Positions 22,970 through 32,658 are shown, counted from the stretch's first letter. The stretch: 38,024 nucleotides of DNA from Cloacimonetes bacterium UBA3900 (GCA_002391675.1 DGFM01000002.1:1-38024); one strand, 5' to 3'. Numbers and translations: made by a program. Notes: generated by a model not told the origin, from the letters alone.

Positions 22970-25213
22970 ATGGTGCAACTCAGTGAAAACGCACTATTGG
23001 TCTTAGAAAAGCGCTACTTTAAAAAGGATGATCAGGGCCGTCCCCAAGAAGATTGGGAGGCCTTGATCAGCCGGGTAGCGAAGAATGTTTCCGGCGGAGA
23101 CCAAGCCCGTTTTGAAGCCTATTTCAAGCTCTTGGATTCCGGACGCTTCTTGCCAAACTCCCCCACTCTGATGAATGCAGGAAGCGATCTGCAGCAGCTT
23201 TCCGCCTGCTTTGTGCTTCCTATTGATGACAGTATGGACAGCATCTTCGAGACGCTCAAAAACGCTGCGTTGATCCACAAAAGTGGGGGCGGAACCGGAT
23301 TTTCTTTCAACCGCTTGCGTCCGGCTAATGCGCGGGTGAAGTCTACCAATGGAGTTTCCAGCGGGCCTATCAGCTTTTTGAAGGTCTTCAACGCTGCTAC
23401 GGATGCCGTCAAGCAAGGCGGTACTCGTCGCGGCGCCAATATGGCTATTCTCAATGTCGATCACCCGCAAATCCTGGAATTCATCACCGCAAAGGCAGAC
23501 CCGAACGAGCTCAACAACTTCAATATCAGCGTAGGCATCACTGAAGACTTTATGCAAGCTGTAAACCAGGATGCAAACTACGAGCTGGTTGCCCCGCACA
23601 CAGGCGAAGTTGTGGGTAGTCAGAATGCACGCGAAGTTTATGACCTCATCGTGGAAATGGCCTACAAAAACGGTGAACCCGGTATTGTATTTTTGGATAG
23701 GATCAATAAGGACAATCCCACCCCGCATTTGGGCAGGATAGAATCCACAAATCCATGTGGTGAGCAGCCTTTACTGCCCAACGAAGCCTGCAATTTGGGC
23801 TCCATCAACCTGGCCATGTTCGTGGTTGATGATCAGATTGATTGGGAAGGTCTGAAGCAGACTGTACGCCTTTGCGTAGACTTTTTGGACGACGTGATCG
23901 ACGTCTCCGAATTCCCCCTGCCTCAGATCGACGAGATGGTGAAACTAAACCGCAAGATAGGCTTGGGCGTAATGGGTTTTAGCGACCTTTTATATCGGCT
24001 CAGGATTCCCTATGCTTCCGAGGAAGCAGTGGATTTGGCATCTAAATTGATGGAGTTTATAGACTTTCAGGCCAAGACCCGCTCCATGGAAATAGCTGAA
24101 GTCAAGGGCAGTTTCCCCACTTTTGAAAAGAGCGTCTGTCATCGCATCATCGCTGCCAGACCCAAGCTTGAATGTGACTGGGACTCGTTGGCTAAAGACG
24201 TGAAAGCCATAGGGATACGCAATGCCACAGTCACCACCATCGCACCCACTGGGACCATTAGCATGATTCTGGACACATCCAGTGGCGTCGAGCCGCAATT
24301 CTCGCTTGTCTACGTCAAAAACGTGATGGATGACGACAAGCTGCTATATGTGAATAAATGGTTTCAAGAAGCCTTGGAACAGGAAGGTCTGCTCGACCGC
24401 GAACTCTTGGAAGAGGTGGCGCAAAGGGGCTCCGTCGCCGATATTGACGGTATCCCGGAACACATCAAAAAGGTGTTCCAAACCGCCCACGACATCACCC
24501 CCGAGTGGCATATCCGTATGCAGGCAGCCTTCCAAGTTTATACAGATAATGCAGTCAGCAAAACCATCAACTTCCCAAATCAAGCCAGCAAAGACGACAT
24601 CCGCAGCGCTTTTGACCTTGCCTACAAGCTCGGTTGCAAGGGCGTGACTGTATATCGTGATGGCAGCAGGGAACATCAGGTGCTTAGCGTCGGAAGCGGC
24701 AGCAGAGATGAGAAGAAAGTCGCCCCGCGTGATAGGCCTGAAATCACTCACGGCATCACGCAGCGTCTGGAAACAGGCTGCGGACATATGTACGTCACCA
24801 TCAACACAGACGATTTGGGTGCCTGTGAGGTCTTTGTGCAGATGGGCAAAGTGGGTGGCTGTGCTTCAGCTCAATTGGAAGCCATCGCCCGCCTCTCCTC
24901 TTTGGCACTTCGTTCAAATATCAGATTGGAAGCCATCATTCGTCAGCTCAAAGGTATACGCTGTCAGTCTCCGATGTGGCACAAAGGGCAGATGATCACC
25001 TCCTGTGGTGATGCCGTGGGACGTGCCCTGGAAAACTTCCTGGCCACCTACAAAAATGGAGACATCAGACAGGTGACCATCAATTCTGACGAAGGTGCGA
25101 TTTCCTTTTCCACCCTCAAACCCAATGTCGCTCTCTGCCCTGATTGCGGCTCCAGCGTTGAGCATGCCGAAGGCTGCCTCAAATGCCCTTCCTGTGGGTG
25201 GTCCAAATGTTAA
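22970..25213 (+). CDS. nrdJ: Adenosylcobalamin-dependent (class II) ribonucleotide reductase
   Basis: This enzyme reduces ribonucleotides to deoxyribonucleotides using a B12-derived thiyl radical, suited to anaerobic life. The 747-residue protein has no N-terminal ATP-cone, so overall activity control by dATP is unlikely. It has FLPNSPTLMNAG, Cys80 in LSACFVLP (redox Cys), KSGGGTGFSFNRLRP, GTRRGANMAIL, and the active site STNPCGEQPLLPNEACNLGS with Cys263 (radical), Glu265 and Cys274. Also seen are TIAPTGTISMI and GCKGVTVYRDGSR. The C-terminal tail is a zinc-ribbon (CPDCG, CPSCGWSKC) typical of class II enzymes. It begins 11 bases after kce with GAGGTGA as a likely RBS. Confidence 0.96.
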   Translation: MVQLSENALLVLEKRYFKKDDQGRPQEDWEALISRVAKNVSGGDQARFEAYFKLLDSGRFLPNSPTLMNAGSDLQQLSACFVLPIDDSMDSIFETLKNAALIHKSGGGTGFSFNRLRPANARVKSTNGVSSGPISFLKVFNAATDAVKQGGTRRGANMAILNVDHPQILEFITAKADPNELNNFNISVGITEDFMQAVNQDANYELVAPHTGEVVGSQNAREVYDLIVEMAYKNGEPGIVFLDRINKDNPTPHLGRIESTNPCGEQPLLPNEACNLGSINLAMFVVDDQIDWEGLKQTVRLCVDFLDDVIDVSEFPLPQIDEMVKLNRKIGLGVMGFSDLLYRLRIPYASEEAVDLASKLMEFIDFQAKTRSMEIAEVKGSFPTFEKSVCHRIIAARPKLECDWDSLAKDVKAIGIRNATVTTIAPTGTISMILDTSSGVEPQFSLVYVKNVMDDDKLLYVNKWFQEALEQEGLLDRELLEEVAQRGSVADIDGIPEHIKKVFQTAHDITPEWHIRMQAAFQVYTDNAVSKTINFPNQASKDDIRSAFDLAYKLGCKGVTVYRDGSREHQVLSVGSGSRDEKKVAPRDRPEITHGITQRLETGCGHMYVTINTDDLGACEVFVQMGKVGGCASAQLEAIARLSSLALRSNIRLEAIIRQLKGIRCQSPMWHKGQMITSCGDAVGRALENFLATYKNGDIRQVTINSDEGAISFSTLKPNVALCPDCGSSVEHAEGCLKCPSCGWSKC

Positions 25214-25244
25214 TAATGTATTCTCTTAAGGAGTGTTTATCATA

Positions 25245-26027
25245 ATGCGTTGCCGTCATTGCAACACCCGTTTAGCGGTTCACGATGTATGGTGTCCCAA
25301 GTGCCAGCGTCAGAGCAGCCTGGTAAAGAACGAGCTCTCTGCCATGCGCTCACTGAAAGCTACTTGGGCACAGTACAAACCCAATATCAGCATCAACGTT
25401 CCTTTGGCTGTGCCCGCCATCATCTTCGGGATTATCCCTTTACTCATCCTGATTTGGCTCTTCAATACCAGCTTGATGTTGCCTATGGATAGCACGGTTA
25501 AGCTGTTGCTCAATCTATTGATAAAGTCTGTGCTGGTGAGCTTGTTTTTGCCTTTTACCCTGATAGGATTCAAGGCTGTCTCAACCCTTGATGGCTATCA
25601 GGCGGGCAAGCCCGGCCTCTTCATGGCTCTCAAAGCCTATCCCAAATACCTCGTCTTCAGCATCATCAACTGCGCCTACTTTGTGGTTATCTATCTGATC
25701 TGTTTTGGTTTCCCCGGCTTTGGCAGCGACCCCATTCTCAGATTGGTGTGGATAGTGCTGGTAAACTACTGGATAGCTTTGATCCTGCCGGTTCCCATTC
25801 TGATGGAAGACCGCAACTTGAGCTTTATGGCGGCATTTAAGCTGGCACGCCGCCATTTCGGCGTAGTGCGCTGGAATATCTATCTCATGGTGCTGGTACT
25901 GGCTGTGCTCAATATACTGGCAACGCTTGTCTTGCTCGTTCCCCTGGCCATCACCATCCCCTTCAGCTGGTATGCAGTCAGGGATTACACCCGCACCTTG
26001 CTTGAATATGAACTGGATAAACAATAA
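25245..26027 (+). CDS. Multi-pass membrane protein with N-terminal zinc ribbon
   Basis: The start at ATG 25245 is chosen because AAGGAG (25228-25233) is at proper distance; a GTG at 25233 would overlap the RBS. The 260-residue protein begins with MRCRHCNTRLAVHDVWCPKCQRQ, a zinc-ribbon of two CxxC pairs. Five or so hydrophobic segments follow (about 50-75, 85-110, 130-160, 165-190, 215-245). The pattern resembles small DUF4013/DUF975-like integral membrane proteins, including the FKLARRHFG-type segment before the last helix. No enzyme motif is visible. It is 3 bases before apbE and seems to start the apbE-folE2 operon. Function is unknown. Confidence 0.75.
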   Translation: MRCRHCNTRLAVHDVWCPKCQRQSSLVKNELSAMRSLKATWAQYKPNISINVPLAVPAIIFGIIPLLILIWLFNTSLMLPMDSTVKLLLNLLIKSVLVSLFLPFTLIGFKAVSTLDGYQAGKPGLFMALKAYPKYLVFSIINCAYFVVIYLICFGFPGFGSDPILRLVWIVLVNYWIALILPVPILMEDRNLSFMAAFKLARRHFGVVRWNIYLMVLVLAVLNILATLVLLVPLAITIPFSWYAVRDYTRTLLEYELDKQ

Positions 26028-26030
26028 GTC

Positions 26031-27059
26031 ATGAAAAGAAAAGAAATTACCTCGCTTGTGATCCTGATCCTGGTCATCGGCTACGGGGCTTGGCAATTTT
26101 ACCACCGCAGCTTCACGCAGACCAAGTCCAAGCATCTTCTGGACACCGTGGTGAGTATCACAGCTACCTCAAAGAGTAAAAACGTAGGCAACATGATAGA
26201 TTCCGTGTTTGTCTATATCGAATCTTTGCAGGATAAGCTCAACGATTTTGATCCTAACTCGCTCCTGTACAAGATCAACCACTCCGATGCCACTACTTTC
26301 ACCATGGATGAAGATATCTACGAGCTTCTGGTGCTCAGCGACAAGCTTTACAAGCTGAGCGACGGAAAGTTTGATCCCAGCATCAAGCCGGTTTTGAACC
26401 TTTGGGGATTTGGCTCCAGTCCGGGTGAGTATAGCGACACCCTCAAGGCCGCTGTTCCCGATAGTTTAATGCTCAAGCAAGCACTGCACATGGTGGGATT
26501 TTCCAAGCTCGCTTTTGATAAAACCAGACTCTATAAACCTGCAGGAATGCAGCTCACCTTCGGTGCGATCGCCAAAGGCTATATCTTGGATAAGGCAGCG
26601 CAGAAAATGAAGGAACTGGGCATTGTGAGCGGAAACATAGACTGCCGCAGCAGCATGATCTTCTTCGGCTCCAAAATCCCGCAATTGGTTTATATCCAGC
26701 ATCCGATGCTCAGCCGGGACGACTATATCGCCTCATTCAAGATCCTCAACAGCAGCGTGGGAACCAGTGGAAACTATCAGCAATGCTTCGAACAAGATGG
26801 CGTCCACTACCATCACATCATCGATCCCCATACCGGTTATCCCACGCCCAATATCTTCAGTACCACGGTGATCACGCCCAGCGCAGCTCTGGCAGATGGG
26901 CTTTCCACAGCCTTCTTCCTGATGCCGCCTCAAAAGGCAATCGAAGTGGCTAAGAGCATGAAAGAATGCGATTTGGTGATCTATTACGAGCAAGATGGGC
27001 ATCCCGTATCACTCAAAAGCATGGGGATGAAGCAACTGGATTTTAAAGAAAAACTATGA
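26031..27059 (+). CDS. apbE: FAD:protein FMN transferase (ApbE family), atypical GG motif
   Basis: This family attaches FMN to Thr or Ser of target proteins such as RnfG and NqrC on the outer side of the membrane. The 342-residue protein has an N-terminal hydrophobic anchor (about 7-23). ApbE motifs present are LSDGKFDPSIKPVLNLWGFG, LTFGAIAKGYILDKAA, HHIIDPHTGYPTP, and ITPSAALADGLSTAFFLM (Mg/FAD-binding region). The segment normally like NLGG(D/N)I is DCRSSMI here, so the usual GG pair is Arg-Ser. No flavinylation target is in the window. The stop overlaps folE2 by four bases. Family certain; activity possibly modified. Confidence 0.9.
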   Translation: MKRKEITSLVILILVIGYGAWQFYHRSFTQTKSKHLLDTVVSITATSKSKNVGNMIDSVFVYIESLQDKLNDFDPNSLLYKINHSDATTFTMDEDIYELLVLSDKLYKLSDGKFDPSIKPVLNLWGFGSSPGEYSDTLKAAVPDSLMLKQALHMVGFSKLAFDKTRLYKPAGMQLTFGAIAKGYILDKAAQKMKELGIVSGNIDCRSSMIFFGSKIPQLVYIQHPMLSRDDYIASFKILNSSVGTSGNYQQCFEQDGVHYHHIIDPHTGYPTPNIFSTTVITPSAALADGLSTAFFLMPPQKAIEVAKSMKECDLVIYYEQDGHPVSLKSMGMKQLDFKEKL

Positions 27060-27862
27060 CCATACCCGATATCCAATCTCAACCCGATGACAGGCATGTA
27101 AACATCGAAAAGGTGGGCGTAAAATCTCTGCGCTACCCTATAGTAGTGGAAGACAGAGAAAACAAGGTCCAGTCTACCGTTGCCGACCTGAATATCTACG
27201 TGGATCTTCCCCACCATAGACGTGGCACCCATATGTCTCGTTTTTTGGAGGTGTTAAACCAATACCATCAAGACTTTTTCGTGGATCAGTTGGAGAAGTT
27301 TCTCATCGAGCTGAAAGAGGTTATGAAGGCGCAAGCAGCCTACGTGGACGTGAGCTTTCCCTATTTTATGCGAAAATCAGCTCCAGTATCAAAAATAGCC
27401 TCCCTGATGAGCTATGATTGCTGCTTTAATGCCAAATACAACGACGCTTTTGAACTCTGGATAGGCGTGGTCGTACCTGTCACCACACTCTGCCCCTGCT
27501 CCAAAGAGATCAGCGAATATGGGGCGCACAACCAGCGCACAAATATCACTATCCGCCTTTGTTATCATGAGGTTATCTGGCTTGAGGAATTGATAGAAAT
27601 TGCCGAAAGTGTCGCCTCCGCGCAGATTTATCCTCTTCTGAAGCGTCCAGACGAGAAGTATGTAACCGAGCATGCCTACGATAATCCCCGCTTTGTGGAA
27701 GATGTAGTGAGAGAAATAGCCGGAATCCTCAAGGGCGATCCCCGGGTAAAGAAATTCTATGTGGAAGCCTGCAGCTTTGAATCCATCCACGCCCACAACG
27801 CCTATGCCCTGGTAAGCTCGGATGGAGTCTTAAGCCCTGTAACATCTTCTCCCAGCACCTAA
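27056..27862 (+). CDS. folE2: GTP cyclohydrolase FolE2 (type IB)
   Basis: This converts GTP to dihydroneopterin triphosphate, the first step to folate (and queuosine). The 268-residue protein has the FolE2 core: GTHMSRFLE (about 57-65), VTTLCPCSKEIS with Cys146 and Cys148, and YGAHNQRTNI (155-164). Type IB enzymes use varied metals, unlike zinc-dependent FolE. It overlaps apbE by four bases and lies 5 bases before the M16 gene. No other folate gene is nearby. Confidence 0.95.
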   Translation: MTIPDIQSQPDDRHVNIEKVGVKSLRYPIVVEDRENKVQSTVADLNIYVDLPHHRRGTHMSRFLEVLNQYHQDFFVDQLEKFLIELKEVMKAQAAYVDVSFPYFMRKSAPVSKIASLMSYDCCFNAKYNDAFELWIGVVVPVTTLCPCSKEISEYGAHNQRTNITIRLCYHEVIWLEELIEIAESVASAQIYPLLKRPDEKYVTEHAYDNPRFVEDVVREIAGILKGDPRVKKFYVEACSFESIHAHNAYALVSSDGVLSPVTSSPST

Positions 27863-27867
27863 CCTGA

Positions 27868-30594
27868 ATGAATCCTCTCAAACTGTTCAAACCGCTTTCT
27901 GCCAAAGTGACGGGAGGCTCCAGTCCTCACTGTTCGCACAGCTTTGAAACCCAAAAGGCCCGGAAGTATGTGCACAGCAATGGCTTAAGCTATTATCTTA
28001 ACAGCGATATGTCGGAACCCATAGTTTGTCTGCAAGCTGTGGTAAAAACCGGCAGCACCCTCGAGCAAAAGAGCCAGGCCGGATATTCACACTTTATCGA
28101 GCATCTTACCTTTAAAAGCAGCAAGCAATATGGCTTTAATCAGATATCAAACACCGTTTTCGCACTTGGTGGCTGGCTCAATGCTTACACCGATTTTGAC
28201 AGCACTTGCTACTATATGCTGCTGCCTTCTGAACACGTATTTACAGGTCTGCAGATTCTGGGCGAACTGCTGATGAATGCTTCATTTAGCGCTGAGGATG
28301 TGGAGACCGAGAAAGACATTATCCTGGAAGAGATGCAGCAATATAGAGACGATCCTGAGGCAGATTTCCTGGAATACATCCAGCTGAACCACTTTGATAA
28401 ATCCCTCTTGGGCAGGTCTATCATTGGCAATCCCCAGAGCATAAGAGCCGCTACACATACGCGGCTAAAGAGTTTTTACAAAAGAAGATACCAGCCTCAA
28501 AACTCGTTTTTGGTGGTTTCAGGTGCGGTTGAGGCAGATGTTTTACATACTTACGTTGATGACATCTTTGGCAAGTGGCAAAACCGCAATTCCACCATCA
28601 GCAAGGATAAAGAGAAATGGCTTGACCCCGAGGTCTCCAAAAAGCGCTACGTGTGGCAAAAGGCCGAGCAAAACCTCTTTGCCTGGGTCTTGCCGGAACT
28701 CAGCGAGCTGAACCCCGCGGCTGATCCTTTGCTCTTTGCCATGCGCTATTTGGCTATCGGACGCAGCTCAAAACTGCACAAAATACTGGTGGAAGACAGA
28801 AAGCTGTGCTCTGCGATTCGCGTCTACTCACTCTGCGGTCTTGATAGCGGCGCATCGGTGGTCACTTTCGTCACCTCCCGCAAGAGTGCTATCCCCAAGA
28901 TCGCTGCCATTATCCGCAAGAATTTCAGCGACTTATGGCACAACGGCATCGACCCGGAAGAGTTTGAGCTGATCCGCAGTGACATCATCCATGGCTGGCT
29001 CTTTGGATTTGAAGCGCGTGAAAGCATCGCCAGCTATATTGTGGCGGAAGCGCTATTGGGCGATTATGAGCGGCTTTACAGCTATGGTGACCGCGTCAAA
29101 GCCATCACTGCCCAGCAGGTGGAAGCAGCGGTCAAAAAGTATTGGCAGCCCAGGTTTATGACCTTTTACTATCGGGGTGGAGCAGCTATAGAGCTCGATC
29201 CCAGCTTGATTCCCGGTCACAAAGACTACATCCTGCCGCCCACAAAGAGAAAGAAAGCAGCCGCTGAATCCATAGCACCTAAGATCATCTCTGATATTCA
29301 GAGCAGATACCAGGCGGATAAAGCAGCGCAACGAAACTTAGGACAAGGCTTTATCCAGGTGGATGACAAGCACTGGCAAGGCGTATTGCCAAACGGCATC
29401 CACTTGACTTTCAAACAATTATATTCTAATCCGGTGAGCGGTTTCGCACTCTGCACGCCCGCATCTCAGCTCTGGGAAAGCCCTCAGCAGAGGGGTTTCA
29501 ACTACTTCCTGTCTACTCTTTTACTCTATCAAAGTGCCAATTGTTCGCATCAGAGCATCATGGATTTCTCGCGCAAACTGGGGATGAATATCCGTGTTAC
29601 CCACAGCCTGGACAGCACTTCTTACAGGGGTAAATGCTTCACAGCGGATCTGTCCGCTTCTTTGGCTCTGCTGGCTGATTTGCTCTCCAATATCAGCCTT
29701 GACGCCAGCTACTTATCCACCCTGAAATCTGCAGCTTCTGATAATCTGCGGCGTGAGAAAGAACACCCTGCCACCAACGGATACCTGAAGTGGCTTCGTA
29801 CAATTTTTGCCAATTCACAAATCCTGGAGCGCTCCAGTGGCAACATCTCACAGATACGCCAAATTAAAACGGAACACTTGGAAAGCTGGTTTGAGCAGCA
29901 TTACCGGGCTCAAAACTTCCATCTCGCCATCTGCGCAACTATGGAAGCGGAAGCGGTTTGGGACATGGCAAATCAAATATTTGGCTCCATCCCATCTTTC
30001 GATCAGCAGCCGGAAAGGCCCAGACTGCAGCTCATACCTCATCAACCGGGCCAGAAACGCAGCATAGGCGCAAATGAGCAAGCCGTGATCCATATGGGCT
30101 CCCTGGCCTGCTCCTCCAAAGAAAGGGTGCAAACCACCGCTGCTCATCTGCTCTCACAAATCATAGGTGGAGACGTCAATTCCCGCTTTTTCGATACACT
30201 GCGCGAACACTATGGCCTGGCATATCAAACCGGTATGGAACTCGTTGTTTTGGAAGAGATTGGTTATTGGACAGCCTATGCTTTTTGCAATCCCAAAGAG
30301 CAGAAGCTCTGCCTGAAATTGATGAAGGAGATTGTGACTGATATACACCAAAAGGGCGTGACTCCCCAAGAGTTGGAATTGGCCAAAAACTACCTTATCG
30401 GCATACATCGCTTTGATGCGGAAAGCGTTAACTATCAGGCATCTTCCCTGGCAGCTCTTTCCGCATTGGGATACGATATCCAACACCAGCTCCAACGCAG
30501 CAAACGCATCGCTTCCATAGAGCTTGAGACCATCAATGACTATGCAAGCCAATACCTTAACCCCCAAAACCTGTACACACATATATTGAAATGA
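27868..30594 (+). CDS. M16-family (insulinase-like) metallopeptidase, two-module
   Basis: The 908-residue protein has two M16 modules. The first carries the inverted zinc motif SHFIEHLTF (His75, Glu78, His79), with the third ligand expected at Glu154/155 in IILEEMQQYRDD. The second, C-terminal module (from about residue 510) lacks a zinc motif, as usual, and keeps the substrate-binding REHYGLAYQTG (near residues 778-788). There is no signal peptide, so a cytoplasmic enzyme degrading peptides or processing a partner is likely. The gene overlaps the next by 4 bases. Specific substrates cannot be inferred. Confidence 0.93.
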   Translation: MNPLKLFKPLSAKVTGGSSPHCSHSFETQKARKYVHSNGLSYYLNSDMSEPIVCLQAVVKTGSTLEQKSQAGYSHFIEHLTFKSSKQYGFNQISNTVFALGGWLNAYTDFDSTCYYMLLPSEHVFTGLQILGELLMNASFSAEDVETEKDIILEEMQQYRDDPEADFLEYIQLNHFDKSLLGRSIIGNPQSIRAATHTRLKSFYKRRYQPQNSFLVVSGAVEADVLHTYVDDIFGKWQNRNSTISKDKEKWLDPEVSKKRYVWQKAEQNLFAWVLPELSELNPAADPLLFAMRYLAIGRSSKLHKILVEDRKLCSAIRVYSLCGLDSGASVVTFVTSRKSAIPKIAAIIRKNFSDLWHNGIDPEEFELIRSDIIHGWLFGFEARESIASYIVAEALLGDYERLYSYGDRVKAITAQQVEAAVKKYWQPRFMTFYYRGGAAIELDPSLIPGHKDYILPPTKRKKAAAESIAPKIISDIQSRYQADKAAQRNLGQGFIQVDDKHWQGVLPNGIHLTFKQLYSNPVSGFALCTPASQLWESPQQRGFNYFLSTLLLYQSANCSHQSIMDFSRKLGMNIRVTHSLDSTSYRGKCFTADLSASLALLADLLSNISLDASYLSTLKSAASDNLRREKEHPATNGYLKWLRTIFANSQILERSSGNISQIRQIKTEHLESWFEQHYRAQNFHLAICATMEAEAVWDMANQIFGSIPSFDQQPERPRLQLIPHQPGQKRSIGANEQAVIHMGSLACSSKERVQTTAAHLLSQIIGGDVNSRFFDTLREHYGLAYQTGMELVVLEEIGYWTAYAFCNPKEQKLCLKLMKEIVTDIHQKGVTPQELELAKNYLIGIHRFDAESVNYQASSLAALSALGYDIQHQLQRSKRIASIELETINDYASQYLNPQNLYTHILK

Positions 30595-31361
30595 TTACCC
30601 TCGGCATAGACGTCGGATCCCGCAACACCAAACTGATCATCTTCGATCATACAAAGCAGAGCATTCTCTTTCAAGAGTGGATAGCCACCAATATCGACCC
30701 CACCAAGAGCATAGAACAATTATATACCAAGGCTTTAACCGCCCTCAAGCTTCCAGAGCAATCAATAGCAGCCAAGGTCGCAACCGGTTATGGGCGCAAG
30801 ATTTGGCCCTTGGCAGACAAGGTGATATCTGAAATCTCAGCTCATGCCGCCGGCATAGTCTGGCTGAAGCCTGAAGCCCGCACTATCATTGATATTGGTG
30901 GGCAGGATAGCAAGGTGATCGCACTTGACAGCCAAGGCAAAGTCTTCGATTTTGCCATGAACGATAAATGTGCGGCAGGCACAGGGCGCTTTTTGGAAAT
31001 GACTGCCATGCGCTTGGGCATAGAGGTATCTCAACTTTCTGATTTGGCAGCAGATGCGGATAGGGAAATTAAGCTCAACAACACCTGCGTGGTCTTTGCC
31101 GAAACCGAGATTATCTCGCTCATGGCGTCCAAAGTGAGTGCAACCAACATTGTGAGAGCCGTACACCGCTCCATCGCCAAGAGGATATTCAGCCAAATGT
31201 CTGCGCTAACTCACCAGGCACCATATGCTTTCACCGGTGGTGTGGCTCAAAATCAAGACCTGGCAAACTGTATTTCCATGGAGCTGGGCTCCGAGTTATG
31301 GATTCCACCCGAACCTGAAATCACCGCGGCTTTAGGTGCCGCCATCCTGGCAAAACCATGA
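30591..31361 (+). CDS. 2-hydroxyacyl-CoA dehydratase activase (HgdC/CompA-like)
   Basis: ASKHA-fold ATPase that passes one electron to a 2-hydroxyacyl-CoA dehydratase. The 256-residue protein has GIDVGSRNTKLIIF (phosphate 1), IIDIGGQDSKVI (phosphate 2), NDKCAAGTGRFLE (Cys127) and NNTCVVFAETEI (Cys166). These two Cys positions match those that hold the bridging [4Fe-4S] cluster in the clostridial activators I remember. FTGGVAQN and PEITAALGAA close the fold. No dehydratase alpha or beta subunits are in the window, so its client is unknown. It is coupled to the M16 gene and to the PHP gene by 4-base overlaps. Confidence 0.92.
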   Translation: MITLGIDVGSRNTKLIIFDHTKQSILFQEWIATNIDPTKSIEQLYTKALTALKLPEQSIAAKVATGYGRKIWPLADKVISEISAHAAGIVWLKPEARTIIDIGGQDSKVIALDSQGKVFDFAMNDKCAAGTGRFLEMTAMRLGIEVSQLSDLAADADREIKLNNTCVVFAETEIISLMASKVSATNIVRAVHRSIAKRIFSQMSALTHQAPYAFTGGVAQNQDLANCISMELGSELWIPPEPEITAALGAAILAKP

Positions 31362-32155
31362 TATTAACAGACTATCACCTTCATACACAATATAGTTGGG
31401 ATAGCAAACTTCAGGCAAAGGATCTGATAGATAAAGCTATCTCATTAAATTATACTGCGATAGCTCTCACTGAACATCTGGATTTACTGCCATGGGAACT
31501 TGCAGTAAATGGCTTGCTGTCACTGAAGAAATACTCCGCATTCGTGGATATGGCTCAAACTCAATACCCACAACTACAAATCATCAAAGGCATAGAGATA
31601 GGAGACTATCACCAGGTAAGAGATTTTGCTTTGGCCTTGGTTCAAGAGATAGACCTGGAACTAACCTTGGGGGCAGTGCACTTTTTGAGCGATAAGATCA
31701 ATGTGGCTGTCCCTCTGGCCCGTCCCCTATCCAAAGAGCAGGTCCAGGACTACTACCTGCAAAACCTGAGCCTTGTTTCCGAGTGCGAGATCGACGTGCT
31801 GGCGCATCTGGGCGTTTACAAACGTTATTACGAGCAGCAGCCCAATGAAGAATATGCCCTGCCCATTGTCAAAGACATCTTCAACGTTATGATAGACAAG
31901 CAGATAGCCCTGGAGATAAACTATTCGCCCTATAGAAAGGACTATGGCCATTGCCTCCCCGAGCCCTGCTTTTTGGAACTCTACAAAGATATGGGCGGCA
32001 AGCTCTTTACCATCGGGGGTGACTGTCATCACCTGGATCATTTCAACGACTTCCGTCACCTGCTGCCCCAGTGGGCTCTGCAGATGAAAAGAGTGCAGGA
32101 TACCGATGAGGCTTACGATAAGAGCAAACCACTTCCCTGTTTGCTCACACTCTAA
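31358..32155 (+). CDS. PHP-family phosphatase, histidinol-phosphatase-like
   Basis: The 265-residue PHP-fold metalloprotein has DYHLHTQYSWDSK (His7, His9), IALTEHLD (Glu39, His40), VDVLAHLG-type segment (DVLAHLGVYKRYY), EINYSPYR and TIGGDCHHLDHF near the end. These are the metal ligands of HisK-like histidinol phosphatases and related PHP phosphoesterases. No other histidine genes are nearby, so the substrate is uncertain; histidinol phosphate or a generic phosphoester are both possible. It is the last gene of the run starting at 25245, overlapping the activase by four bases. Confidence 0.85.
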   Translation: MILTDYHLHTQYSWDSKLQAKDLIDKAISLNYTAIALTEHLDLLPWELAVNGLLSLKKYSAFVDMAQTQYPQLQIIKGIEIGDYHQVRDFALALVQEIDLELTLGAVHFLSDKINVAVPLARPLSKEQVQDYYLQNLSLVSECEIDVLAHLGVYKRYYEQQPNEEYALPIVKDIFNVMIDKQIALEINYSPYRKDYGHCLPEPCFLELYKDMGGKLFTIGGDCHHLDHFNDFRHLLPQWALQMKRVQDTDEAYDKSKPLPCLLTL

Positions 32156-32658
32156 ACTCACTCCATTTTCTACTCAATTATCCCTCACTTTTGTTTGACC
32201 ACAAACCGATACTTGACTCAACATTTGCCTTTTTGCAAAGGTTGACCTCCCCTCCGATCTCCCTGGCACTCGCTTGCGTAACTCTTGGGTTTTCTTTGGG
32301 TTACTCGTGGATCCCAAAGGAGACCCATAGGAGCCCCTAAGGGAAGCCGCATGAAATCGACGTTTTAGAGGGCGGAATTGCTTTCGCAAAACGGGACTCA
32401 AGGTCAAATATTTCAGAATGGTTGGCGTCTTCACCTCCCCAATCCCCTCTGGTATCACCTACCAATTTAGTAGGTATTGATGACTCTTGTTGAAATCTTA
32501 TCCATGAAGTCGCACCCGCAAAATGCAAATCTTTTCTTGCCTTTTATTTTCAAGCAGTTACATCTCGGCTATCGCAAAAAACAGCGCCGCCTCGCTTTTT
32601 ATCATTGACAGTTAATCTTACTTCGTCAAATGTGATCTCATCATAAAGGAGTTTTAAC
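32156..32658. other. 503-bp gap with no convincing gene
   Basis: Minus-strand frames exist (for example 32174-32458) but are very basic and low in normal protein character. Visible structures are small: GTTTG-ACCA-CAAAC (32193-32206), TTTGC/GCAAA near 32225-32240, two near copies of TTGGGTT near 32287-32302, and ACCTAC/GTAGGT (32457-32475). TTGACA at 32605-32610 has no convincing -10. An RBS (AAAGGAG) precedes the next gene. The stretch may be a dispersed genomic repeat or a decayed gene. Confidence 0.5.

Noticed and set aside
32174..32458. Minus-strand 94-codon frame in the 503-bp gap
   Set aside because: Very basic, Ser/Arg/Lys-rich composition, no RBS seen, no recognised domain; not enough to call a gene.
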